This document shows, in pieces, positions 1 to 6,908 of a DNA stretch of 7,139 bases. This stretch comes from Bifidobacterium breve (GTDB lineage Bacteria; Actinomycetota; Acidimicrobiia; Acidimicrobiales; Ilumatobacteraceae). A model generated the notes under the pieces. It did not search any database. It was not told the origin of the DNA and saw only the letters and a list, made by a program, of their open reading frames with translations. Both the position numbers and the translations under genes were made by a program. The stretch's first letter is position 1. Each line of letters starts with the position of its first letter. The stretch is taken from contig CALPPK020000054.1 of NCBI GenBank assembly GCA_943325435.2, positions 1 to 7,139 of the forward strand, written 5' to 3'.

Positions 1-1101
1 ACAGGTGTTGATGTGTACAGCATTCGTCAACCACTCGGTGTGGTTGCAGGCATTACGCCGTTCAACTTTCCAGCAATGGTTCCGATGTGGATGTTTGCAA
101 GCGCAATTGCGTGCGGCAACACATTCATCTTGAAGCCAAGCGAGAAGGATCCGTCCGTCGCTCTGTTCTTGGCAGATTTACTGAAGCAAGCAGGCGTTCC
201 AGACGGTGTGTTCAATGTCATCAACGGCGACAAAGTCGCAGTGGACCGTTTGCTTGAACACCCAGATGTATCCGCAGTGTCTTTTGTTGGTTCTACGCCA
301 ATTGCAAAGTACATCTATGAGACAGGCACAAAGAACGGTAAGCGTGTGCAGGCACTTGGCGGAGCCAAGAACCACATGTTGGTTTTGCCGGACGCTGACC
401 TAGACATGGCAGCTGATGCAGCTGTGAGTGCTGCTTATGGTTCAGCAGGCGAGCGTTGCATGGCGATCTCAGTGTTGCTCGCAGTTGATTCAGTGGCAGA
501 TGCTCTGATCAAAAAAGTGCAAGAGCGTATTCCTGCAATCACGGTAGGACCAGCCAGTGATTCAAAGAATGAAATGGGACCCCTGATCACAGCAGAACAT
601 CGCGACAAAGTTGCTGGTTACCTTGCTGGTGCGGCAGCCGAAGGAGCAACTGTTGTAGTTGATGGCCGCACCAATGTGCCTGCGGATGGCTTCTTTATTC
701 GCCCGAGCATCATTGATGGCGTTAAGCCCGGCATGCGCTGCTACGACGAAGAGATTTTTGGCCCAGTACTAAACGTTGTTCGTGTGAAGTCATATGCCGA
801 AGGCGTTGCGCTCATCAATGCCAACCAATTTGGTAACGGTGTTGCTCTCTTCACACGTGATGGCGGAGTCGCTCGCGAATTCCAGTTCGATATCAGTGTC
901 GGAATGGTTGGCATCAACGTGCCTATTCCAGTTCCTGTGTCGTACTACTCATTCGGTGGCTGGAAGAACAGTTTGTTCGGAGACCACCACATGTATGGCC
1001 CTGAAGGCATCAACTTCTTTACGCGTAGCAAAGTGGTTACCTCGCGCTGGCCAGACCCGCGCACGTCAAGTGTTGATCTTGGGTTCCCGCAGAACCGCTA
1101 A
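1..1101 (+). CDS. mmsA: CoA-acylating methylmalonate-semialdehyde dehydrogenase, 5' partial
   Basis: The product oxidises malonate or methylmalonate semialdehyde with NAD+ and CoA, giving acetyl-CoA or propionyl-CoA plus CO2, in cytosolic valine, beta-alanine, thymine or inositol breakdown. The frame is open from base 1 ([13 protein letters not shown]), so roughly the first 130 of about 500 residues lie outside the window; the GTG at 13 is an internal Val. Numbering from that codon, the Rossmann part shows [12 protein letters not shown] (9-20) and LKPSEKDPS (40-48). The catalytic Cys149 sits in [11 protein letters not shown], preceded by Arg148, the residue known in this family to bind the substrate carboxylate. 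GGAKNH (116-121) has Asn where ordinary aldehyde dehydrogenases carry the general-base Glu, which is the usual mark of the CoA-acylating branch. [10 protein letters not shown] and the GGWKNS C-terminal region are intact up to the TAA stop. It converges on the transaminase 3 nt away. The family call is secure; which semialdehyde it prefers is not visible. Confidence 0.95.
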   Translation, partial: TGVDVYSIRQPLGVVAGITPFNFPAMVPMWMFASAIACGNTFILKPSEKDPSVALFLADLLKQAGVPDGVFNVINGDKVAVDRLLEHPDVSAVSFVGSTPIAKYIYETGTKNGKRVQALGGAKNHMLVLPDADLDMAADAAVSAAYGSAGERCMAISVLLAVDSVADALIKKVQERIPAITVGPASDSKNEMGPLITAEHRDKVAGYLAGAAAEGATVVVDGRTNVPADGFFIRPSIIDGVKPGMRCYDEEIFGPVLNVVRVKSYAEGVALINANQFGNGVALFTRDGGVAREFQFDISVGMVGINVPIPVPVSYYSFGGWKNSLFGDHHMYGPEGINFFTRSKVVTSRWPDPRTSSVDLGFPQNR

Positions 1102-1104
1102 AAC

Positions 1105-2442
1105 CTATTTGCTGGTGTAATACGTATCGGCGATGTCAAGAACTTCATCGATGATGGCGAGGCCTTCAGCGATTTCAGCATCACTCGTTGTAAGTGGTGG
1201 CGTTACATGTATGCGGTTGAAGTGAGTAAATGGCCACAAGCCTTTTGCTTTAGCTGCGGCAAGAACTTCACCCATTGGTTTTGCGTCTGCGCCAGTGGCG
1301 TTGAATGGCACTAGTGGTTCGCGTGTATCGCGGTCACGTACTAGTTCAATCGCCCAGAAGCATCCGAGCCCACGTATGTCACCAACGCTTGGGTGCTTGG
1401 CCTGAATGGCTGCCAAACCAGGTGCAATCACGTCAGAACCAAGGCGTCGTGCCTTCTCAATGATTTTTTCTTCTTTGTAGATATTGATTGAAGCAATCGC
1501 AGACGCACATGCAAGCGGGTGGCCTGAATAGGTGAGTCCGCCAGGGAACTGGCGCTCGCGGAATGAATCAGCAATGCGGTCAGAAATGATGACACCACCA
1601 AGTGGCACGTAACCAGAGTTAACGCCCTTGGCGAAACAAATGAGGTCAGGGGTGACACTCCAATGATCAACTGCGAACCACTCGCCGCATCGACCAAAGC
1701 CAGCCATTACCTCATCCACAATCATGACGATTCCGTGTTGATCGCAAATGTCACGCACGCCTTGCAAGTATCCGGCTGGTGGCACCAAGATTCCGTTAGT
1801 TCCTACAACAGTTTCCAAGATGATGGCCGCGATGTAGTTGCCACCTTCCACCATGATCGTGTCGCGCAAATGTTGCAGAGCACGTTCGCATTCCTCTGCT
1901 TCGTTCTGGGCATGAAACGCCGAACGGTATGTGTATGGTCCCCAAAACTTGATGATGCCAGGCATTGCTGGTTCGGCTGGCCAACGGCGAGGGTCACCAG
2001 TTAACTGAATCGCTCCACCTGTTGCACCGTGGTAGCTGCGGTACGTAGACATAACTTTGTTTCGACCTGTGTGTAGGCGCGCCATGCGTATTGCATTCTC
2101 AGTTGCCTCTGCGCCGCCATTTGTGAAGAACACCATGTTCAAATCGCCGGGTGCAAGTTCAGCGATCAGACGTGCTGCTTCACTACGTTCTTCGTTTGCA
2201 TGAAACGGCGCAATCGTGCACATCTTGTCGACTTGCGCCTTGATTGCTTCCAGCATCTTTGGGTGTTGATGTCCAATGTTCACGTTCATCAACTGACTCG
2301 AGAAGTCGATGTATCGCTTTCCGTCTTCATCCCAAAAGCACGACCCTTCGGTGCGCGCTACAACAAGAGGGGAAATCAGGGATTGTGCTGACCACGAGTG
2401 AAAAACATGTTTACGGTCGTTAGTGAATGCTTGAGAAGCCAT
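1105..2442 (-). CDS. Class-III PLP-dependent aminotransferase (probable omega-amino acid:pyruvate type)
   Basis: A 445-residue cytosolic fold-type I transaminase of normal class-III length. FFTNGGAEATENAIR (105-119) is the phosphate-binding region and YRSYHGAT (134-141) holds the ring-stacking Tyr/His. Asp243 in IVDEVMAGFGR pairs with the PLP nitrogen, and Lys272 in FAKGVNSGYVPLGG is the Schiff-base lysine. TYSGHPLACA (304-313) completes the site. Class-III enzymes move an amino group from a terminal amine, such as beta-alanine, 3-aminoisobutyrate, GABA or taurine, to pyruvate or 2-oxoglutarate. Proximity to mmsA favours beta-alanine or 3-aminoisobutyrate as donor, giving the semialdehyde MmsA consumes; that is inference, and other omega-amino donors remain possible. 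The start MASQAFTNDRK was chosen because it gives the usual N-terminus leading into HSWSAQ. An upstream ATG at 2478 would add 12 low-quality residues from a palindromic spacer. No strong Shine-Dalgarno precedes the chosen ATG. Confidence 0.93.
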   Translation of the reverse strand: MASQAFTNDRKHVFHSWSAQSLISPLVVARTEGSCFWDEDGKRYIDFSSQLMNVNIGHQHPKMLEAIKAQVDKMCTIAPFHANEERSEAARLIAELAPGDLNMVFFTNGGAEATENAIRMARLHTGRNKVMSTYRSYHGATGGAIQLTGDPRRWPAEPAMPGIIKFWGPYTYRSAFHAQNEAEECERALQHLRDTIMVEGGNYIAAIILETVVGTNGILVPPAGYLQGVRDICDQHGIVMIVDEVMAGFGRCGEWFAVDHWSVTPDLICFAKGVNSGYVPLGGVIISDRIADSFRERQFPGGLTYSGHPLACASAIASINIYKEEKIIEKARRLGSDVIAPGLAAIQAKHPSVGDIRGLGCFWAIELVRDRDTREPLVPFNATGADAKPMGEVLAAAKAKGLWPFTHFNRIHVTPPLTTSDAEIAEGLAIIDEVLDIADTYYTSK

Positions 2443-2458
2443 GACTAACTCTAACCGA

Positions 2459-2482
2459 GGGCCTATTGGAGGCCCCATGGGG
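2459..2482. promoter_or_regulatory. Nested palindromes in divergent intergenic spacer
   Basis: The spacer between the divergent starts at 2442 (-) and 2494 (+) is only 51 nt, yet holds two overlapping inverted repeats. GGGCCT (2459-2464) pairs with AGGCCC (2470-2475) around a 5-nt loop, and CCCCATGGGG (2473-2482) is a perfect 10-bp palindrome. Both promoters must lie in or overlap this spacer, so a shared operator or an RNA hairpin in the transaminase leader is plausible. No T-run follows on either strand, so it does not look like an intrinsic terminator. The binding role is inference. Confidence 0.35.
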
Positions 2483-2493
2483 TAAAAAGGGGA
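2483..2493 (+). promoter_or_regulatory. A/G-rich element abutting the DUF1566 gene start
   Basis: TAAAAA (2483-2488) is followed by GGGGA and then directly by the ATG at 2494. The G-rich run lies too close to the start for a normal Shine-Dalgarno. TAAAAA sits 5 nt before the ATG, where an actinobacterial -10 element would sit for a leaderless transcript beginning at the A of ATG. No -35 box is recognisable. This is a tentative reading. Confidence 0.25.
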
Positions 2494-3786
2494 ATGCGAA
2501 AATTTCTGCTTGCCTGTGCGATCGGACTGTCAATGGTGGCCGTCTCACAACAGCCGGTAATGGCCGCATCCTGTGCCGAAGGTGGGCGCTGCACCGTTGG
2601 CAACATAGGCCCTGCTGGCGGCACCATTGTGTTCGATGCTGGTTCGGTGCTGTGGTGGGGGCAGTACCTCGAAGCTCTGCCATTGACATCTGGAACTGGT
2701 CTTGCGTGGTCTCTCAAACCGACGACATCGTTGTACCCAAATGACACAACTAAGCGCATGCATATTGATGCAAAGGGAATCGGAATGGGTCGCACCAATA
2801 CCGCGAATATCGTGGCTCAAAGTGGACCAGGGCAATATGCAGCGAGTTTTGTTGACAATCTTGTTGTTAACAATTACGACGATTGGTTTTTACCATCTGT
2901 TGATGAGTTGAACGCAACGTATTTCACTCGCGCCGCCAAAGGTGTTCCGAAAATGCCAGCTGTTCCATATTGGACATCGAGTGAGAACTCTGCAAACTAC
3001 GCCTGGTATCAATTGTTTCAAGATGGCACACAGTTCACAGATGAAAGTGGTGTGGGGGCGATTACGGGAATCAAACAACTAACCCGTAACCGACTTCATC
3101 GTGGCTCTGGGTTTCCGTCACTTCCATTTCACCTAGTTGCAATGCGTTCGTTTCCTATAGGCACTGGCATTGTTCCGCCCGTATCTAACCCTGCACTAAC
3201 TGGAAAAGCCTGCTCCGCGAGCGGGCCGTGCAACATCGGTGACACTGGTCCGGCCGGGGGAGTTGTGTTCTATGACGCAGGAGAACACAAAACGTGGGGT
3301 CGTTATCTGGAAGCTGCACCAGTAGAAACCGAAGGTGTCGGACTGCCGTGGAAACGTCTCACTGCTGTTGACAAGAAGCGACCTGTCTATCGGGATGTGC
3401 TGAAGGTGAAAGCGCAGACGCAACGAGTCCTCGCAACTCAAATCGGAATGGGAAAAATCAATACAGACAGAATCGTGAAGATTTATGGTCGTGGTCGTTA
3501 CGCAGCGCGCTACGCACAAGCAATGGTCTTCAATGGTTTTGATGATTGGTTCTTGCCATCTAAGAACGAACTCAACCTGATGCATTCAGTACTTGGCACC
3601 GCATCTCCGGGAATCGGTTCATACGCGCGCAGTTTTTATTGGTCGTCAAGCGAATATGACTTCAATAATGCGTGGACAGTTAATTTCAAAGATGGTCAAC
3701 AATTTGACAGAGAAAAATGGTTATTGCCCGACTCAATTAATGGGGTGAAAGCCTTACGAGTGCGAGCGATACGAGCTTTCGGCTGA
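2494..3786 (+). CDS. Exported protein with two tandem DUF1566 (Lcl C-terminal-like) modules
   Basis: A 430-residue exported protein. Residues 1-24 form a Sec signal peptide: MRK, hydrophobic core LLACAIGLSMVAV, probable cleavage after PVMA. The rest is two copies of one module. Copy 1 (about 27-221) opens with C27/C33 and GPAGGTIVFDAG; copy 2 (about 240-430) opens with C240/C246 and GPAGGVVFYDAG. Each then has an LEA-(L/A)-P motif, an IGMG segment with an N-T pair (96-103; 317-324), DDWFLPS-x2-ELN (129-140; 350-361), YW(T/S)SSE (159-164; 382-387), an AW...DG stretch, and a closing MRSF or IRAF. DWFLP...ELN plus YWSSSE is the hallmark of DUF1566, found in exported and surface proteins such as the C-terminus of the Legionella collagen-like adhesin, where a ligand or glycan-binding role is suspected. 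No enzymatic site or membrane anchor is visible after the signal peptide. The copies differ widely in DNA, so the duplication is old. A surface or extracellular binding role is inference. Confidence 0.85.
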   Translation: MRKFLLACAIGLSMVAVSQQPVMAASCAEGGRCTVGNIGPAGGTIVFDAGSVLWWGQYLEALPLTSGTGLAWSLKPTTSLYPNDTTKRMHIDAKGIGMGRTNTANIVAQSGPGQYAASFVDNLVVNNYDDWFLPSVDELNATYFTRAAKGVPKMPAVPYWTSSENSANYAWYQLFQDGTQFTDESGVGAITGIKQLTRNRLHRGSGFPSLPFHLVAMRSFPIGTGIVPPVSNPALTGKACSASGPCNIGDTGPAGGVVFYDAGEHKTWGRYLEAAPVETEGVGLPWKRLTAVDKKRPVYRDVLKVKAQTQRVLATQIGMGKINTDRIVKIYGRGRYAARYAQAMVFNGFDDWFLPSKNELNLMHSVLGTASPGIGSYARSFYWSSSEYDFNNAWTVNFKDGQQFDREKWLLPDSINGVKALRVRAIRAFG

Positions 3787-3829
3787 CGAGCGACTCCTTT
3801 CGTTCATCATTGGGAAGTACGGTGGGGTT

Positions 3830-5413
3830 ATGCATTTCTCGAAGCGCGCACTGGCTGTAGTGGCTGTCCTTCTTGCGGGCGTATTGACTTCAGCATCGGC
3901 CGATGCCATCACTGTTGAAGCTCCGTGGAAGAAAGCGCCCATCAAAGTTGCGTATGGCGGCAACGTCTGGTCTACGTCAACTACCGGTGCAGCATTGTCT
4001 TTCACTGTGAAAGGCAAGTCGTTTGCTATGTGGTTCACTGCGGGGCCAAAGAACGGCAAAGTTGCTGTATACGTAAACGGAAAGCGCTCCCGCATTGTTG
4101 ATCAGTACGCCCCTAAGACGATTCGTCGCGCTGTTGTGATGACGCGCGCAAAAGCAACGAACACGGTGATGGTTGTCGCTTTGTCAACAAAGAACAAGAA
4201 GTCAAAAGGTACAAAAGTTACAGTCGACGCTTTTTCACCAAACGCACTTCGTTGTGCAAAGGGCTGCGTTCGCACGCCCGTTCCACATTCCGTACCGGGC
4301 AAGGTTGAAGTTTCCGGAACTGACCAAGTGTGGTACCCGTCTGCTGTTCCAGCATCAACTTCACGTGAGTGGGTAGTTGCAATTGGAAGTTATGTGCGTG
4401 GGAAAGACGTATTTCCTATTGAGACTGCGGTTCCAGTAATTCGTGCGGCTGCGTGTGACCAAGCCAAGAAGGTTCCTCGCGGAGTCGTGATGCTGTCTTT
4501 CGGTTCGCAAAATGCCACAGGCACAACTGGTTTCGGTAAGACAATTACAAATGAACAAATCATTGCGACAACGTCGGCATGGGCAACTGGTCTTGCCGAG
4601 TGCGGTACAGGGCCATGGGAAGTATCAATCGGTACAAGTAACTCTGGTGCGGTGACTCGATTCAACGGTTTCATGGGCGGTATCGCGTGGGCAAAACTTG
4701 TAGTAGCAGCCCAAACTGTTTCAGATCCTCGAACAGTAGTGTCAGGCTCTGTTGACCTAGAACCGGGCTGGGGGCCACCTGGTCAGGCGCGCGCATGGGT
4801 CGACGGTTATGTGCGTACAACTAATTCACGACTGTGGAACTTTGGATCTGCAGATGGTTGCCCACAAACAATCAGTGCAGATCTCACATGCAATAACGGA
4901 TGGACAATTGATGATGTGTTGTGGGTATCGGCTCACGCTGGACCAAACATTTACGCAATGCCACAAATTCATACGAAGAGTGGCGCTCTCTCTCGGCAAT
5001 GGGCAGTTCTCGCGGCCCGCGCTTTAGAAATGAAGATGCCTCTGCGTCTCGCGGCGCTCACTGTGCAAACTGCAGCGTGCACACAAGTAAAGGGTGGTTG
5101 CCCAACAACAGGAATCTCCGCTTGGGATGCATGGGCGCAATTGCGTCGCGCGCTTGATGCAATTCCAGCAACCGCTGGCATGCCGCTTGGAGCACCGATG
5201 GACATTCGTTGGGGTTGGGCAAACGGATTCGTTATCCCGCCTCCGACCACGACGTCAACCACCACGACTACGACCACGACGGTGGCGCCAACAACCACGA
5301 CGACTACAACGGTTGCGCCAACGACCACTACAACAAGCACAACCACCTCGACCACGACCACAACTACGAGCACGGTCGCGCCAACGACTACTACTTCCTC
5401 ATCTGTCCCGTAG
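3830..5413 (+). CDS. Exported multidomain protein of unknown function with Thr-rich C-terminal tail
   Basis: I do not recognise a named family. The 527-residue product begins with a signal peptide (MHFSKRALAVVAVLLAGVL, likely cleaved after ASADA, residue 26). Residues 27-137 read as a small beta-sandwich: alternating hydrophobic strands, GPKNGKVAVYVNGKR (72-86), and a closing TKVTVDAFSP, resembling carbohydrate-binding or jelly-roll modules. Residues 165-465 form a large domain with strand-like segments and acidic residues at strand ends: GSVDLEPGWG (D309, E311), D325 in AWVDGY, and YAMPQIH. This suggests a glycoside-hydrolase-like TIM barrel, which is a guess. Eight cysteines (142, 146, 209, 258, 344, 354, 417, 424), several closely paired, fit disulfides in an exported protein. 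Residues 473-527 are almost only Thr with some Ser and three VAP interruptions, ending the protein without a sorting motif or helix. It lies 43 nt after the DUF1566 gene. GGTGGGG (3821-3827) lies very close to the ATG; the signal peptide supports this start. Confidence 0.8.
   Translation: MHFSKRALAVVAVLLAGVLTSASADAITVEAPWKKAPIKVAYGGNVWSTSTTGAALSFTVKGKSFAMWFTAGPKNGKVAVYVNGKRSRIVDQYAPKTIRRAVVMTRAKATNTVMVVALSTKNKKSKGTKVTVDAFSPNALRCAKGCVRTPVPHSVPGKVEVSGTDQVWYPSAVPASTSREWVVAIGSYVRGKDVFPIETAVPVIRAAACDQAKKVPRGVVMLSFGSQNATGTTGFGKTITNEQIIATTSAWATGLAECGTGPWEVSIGTSNSGAVTRFNGFMGGIAWAKLVVAAQTVSDPRTVVSGSVDLEPGWGPPGQARAWVDGYVRTTNSRLWNFGSADGCPQTISADLTCNNGWTIDDVLWVSAHAGPNIYAMPQIHTKSGALSRQWAVLAARALEMKMPLRLAALTVQTAACTQVKGGCPTTGISAWDAWAQLRRALDAIPATAGMPLGAPMDIRWGWANGFVIPPPTTTSTTTTTTTTVAPTTTTTTTVAPTTTTTSTTTSTTTTTTSTVAPTTTTSSSVP
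5246..5410 (+). repeat. Low-complexity Thr-codon (ACN) tract with VAP interruptions
   Basis: This 55-codon tract encodes the C-terminal tail of the preceding gene: blocks of threonine separated by three VAP units and a few serines. All four Thr codons (ACA, ACC, ACG, ACT) are mixed, so it is repetitive in protein rather than a uniform DNA microsatellite; selection for a disordered, possibly O-glycosylated tail is the simpler reading. The opposite strand reads as poly-Val, an artefact. Such tracts are prone to assembly collapse and length variation. Confidence 0.85.
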
Positions 5414-5465
5414 TGAAGGCGCTTCGGCTGTCCAGGCTGATTTATTGATGAATTAGGCTCGCACC

Positions 5466-6833
5466 ATGAGCCGTTTAGATGCCGCCGAGAATTCCGCCCA
5501 TACCCCGTGGCACTTACGTGACAACTGGGAGCCGATGCACGTTGAGATCAAAAGTACAGATCTGCGCGTAGAGGGAACAATCCCACCGGAACTAGATGGC
5601 CTGTATGTGCGCACTGGTCCGAACCCGGCAAGTGGAACGTCACCACATTGGTTTTTTGGCGACGGCATGTTGCATGGTGTGCGCATCAGGGACGGAAAGG
5701 CCGAGTGGTACCGCAACCAATTCGTCAATACGCCCAGTTCGGCATCTGCGCGAAATCTGCCATACGACCGTGTGCCTGAACTGGCCCGTGGCACCGGCAA
5801 CACTCATGTGTTGCCACATAACGGTTCATTGCTTGCGCTTGAAGAAGGCCATTGGCCATTCAAGATTGACAGCAATCTGCAGACGCTCGGTTATGAAAAC
5901 TATGACGGTGCATTGACATGTTCAATGACTGCACATCCAAAGATTTGCCCCGTCACTGGCGACTTACTTGCCTTCAGTTATTTCTCATTTCAACCGCCGT
6001 ACGTTCACTACATACGTATTGGCGCAGACGGCAAACTGAAACAACTTGACCCTATTGATGTTCCAAACATGGTGATGATGCATGATTTCAATATCACACA
6101 GAAGAATGTCATCTTCATGGACTTGCCATTGCAGTTTGATCTAGGGGAAATTGCTTCCGGCATTCCATTCAAATTCAATCGCGATGCTGGTGCTCGACTT
6201 GGTGTGATGCCACGTGACGGTCGTGGAAGTGACACTCGGTGGTTCGAAATTGATCCGTGTTATGTGTTTCACCCCGTGAATGCATACGACGACGGTGACA
6301 ACATCGTGATTCACGTGTCGCGACAGAATGAAGCGTTCGGTTCAAGTTCAGACGACTACGCCGAAGTGGGTCGTCTATACAAGTGGACCATTGACCCCAT
6401 CTCTGGAAAAGTCACCGAAGAAATGGTTGACGATCGTCCCGGAGATTTTGGTCGAGTCAATGATGCGTATGTTGGTTCAAAGGCACAGTTTGCATATCTC
6501 ATGTCATTGGGTGGCGAAGGTAACTCAGAAGAGCCTGTCTACGGATCATCATTGTGGAAGTACGACTTGTCAACGGGCAAGTGTTGGGAACATCACCTTG
6601 GTAAAACAACTCGTGGGGGAGAGCCGGTCTTTGCTCCGTCTTCTACAGGTGGAGCCGAAGATGATGGCTATGTGATGACCATCGTGCATGACACGGCAAG
6701 CGAAAAATCACGCCTGATCATCATCGACGCCCAGAATTTCACGAGTCCGCCCCTTGCAACGATTCACTTGCCGCAGCGCGTTCCTTATGGCGCACACGGT
6801 AGTTGGGTGCCCTCCGGCGTCATACCGATGTAG
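5466..6833 (+). CDS. Carotenoid oxygenase family (RPE65/CCD-type) non-haem iron dioxygenase
   Basis: A 455-residue enzyme of normal length that cleaves a C=C bond in a carotenoid, apocarotenoid or stilbene-like substrate with O2. The four Fe(II)-binding histidines of the seven-bladed propeller are present: H157 (MTAHPK), H206 (MMHDFN), H269 (VFHPVNAYD) and H444 (YGAHGSW near the C-terminus). Early hallmarks are GTIPPELDGLYVRTGPNP (37-54) and HWFFGDGMLHGVR (61-73). Second-shell acids appear as E127 (ALEEGHW) and E386 (GGEPVFAP). The third is Asp327 in GDFGR where many relatives have Glu in EFPR. There is no signal peptide, so it is cytosolic or peripheral at the inner membrane. The start is bounded by an in-frame TAG at 5454-5456, with AGG (5455-5457) 8 nt before the ATG as a short ribosome site. 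Substrate cannot be read from sequence; retinal or apocarotenal formation is possible but unsupported here, as no carotenoid synthesis or rhodopsin gene is in the window. Confidence 0.95.
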   Translation: MSRLDAAENSAHTPWHLRDNWEPMHVEIKSTDLRVEGTIPPELDGLYVRTGPNPASGTSPHWFFGDGMLHGVRIRDGKAEWYRNQFVNTPSSASARNLPYDRVPELARGTGNTHVLPHNGSLLALEEGHWPFKIDSNLQTLGYENYDGALTCSMTAHPKICPVTGDLLAFSYFSFQPPYVHYIRIGADGKLKQLDPIDVPNMVMMHDFNITQKNVIFMDLPLQFDLGEIASGIPFKFNRDAGARLGVMPRDGRGSDTRWFEIDPCYVFHPVNAYDDGDNIVIHVSRQNEAFGSSSDDYAEVGRLYKWTIDPISGKVTEEMVDDRPGDFGRVNDAYVGSKAQFAYLMSLGGEGNSEEPVYGSSLWKYDLSTGKCWEHHLGKTTRGGEPVFAPSSTGGAEDDGYVMTIVHDTASEKSRLIIIDAQNFTSPPLATIHLPQRVPYGAHGSWVPSGVIPM

Positions 6834-6908
6834 TGCCGACAGGGGCTTTTTCCACCTGTTAAAGTGTCCGTTGGATACAGAGATTCTGCTGGACCCAGGA
6901 AGTTGTTT
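6834..6908 (+). promoter_or_regulatory. Intergenic spacer ahead of the last gene, with ribosome binding site
   Basis: AGGAAG at 6897-6902 is the clearest Shine-Dalgarno in the window, 6 nt before the ATG at 6909, and it decides that start over the in-frame TTG at 6903. A weak 5-bp hairpin (ACAGG 6839-6843 with CCTGT 6855-6859) encloses a T-run in its loop rather than after the stem, so it is not a convincing terminator. No clear promoter boxes are seen. Confidence 0.5.

Noticed and set aside
1663..2004. Plus-strand 113-codon ORF
   Set aside because: It lies antisense inside the transaminase, opposite its PLP-binding Asp and downstream region; no independent support.
2464..2744. ORFs in other frames across the divergent spacer and signal-peptide region, including starts at 2466 (+) and 2689 or 2798 (-)
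   Set aside because: They overlap the exported protein's signal peptide and first module and encode no recognisable motif.
2864..2873. Perfect palindrome TTGTTAACAA
   Set aside because: It lies inside a conserved coding segment of the first DUF1566 module; chance is the simplest explanation.
3196..3585. Minus-strand 129-codon ORF
   Set aside because: It is antisense to the second DUF1566 module, whose motifs are intact on the plus strand; no ribosome site or domain.
4969..5373. Minus-strand 134-codon ORF rich in valine
   Set aside because: Its poly-Val run is the reverse complement of the Thr-codon tract; the plus-strand gene explains it fully.
5246..5410. Tandem repeat tract as a CRISPR array or phase-variable microsatellite
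   Set aside because: There are no spacer-separated identical repeats, and the Thr codons are mixed, so no uniform slippage unit is present.
5094..5456. Plus-strand ORF rich in Arg, Pro and Gln overlapping the Thr tail, and a related Asp/His/Asn-rich frame at 5209-5448
   Set aside because: Both are alternate-frame readings of the ACN tract with no start signal or domain; neither extends into a recognisable domain after the stop at 5413.
6839..6859. Hairpin after the carotenoid oxygenase stop as an intrinsic terminator
   Set aside because: The stem is only 5 bp and the T-run is in the loop, not after the stem.
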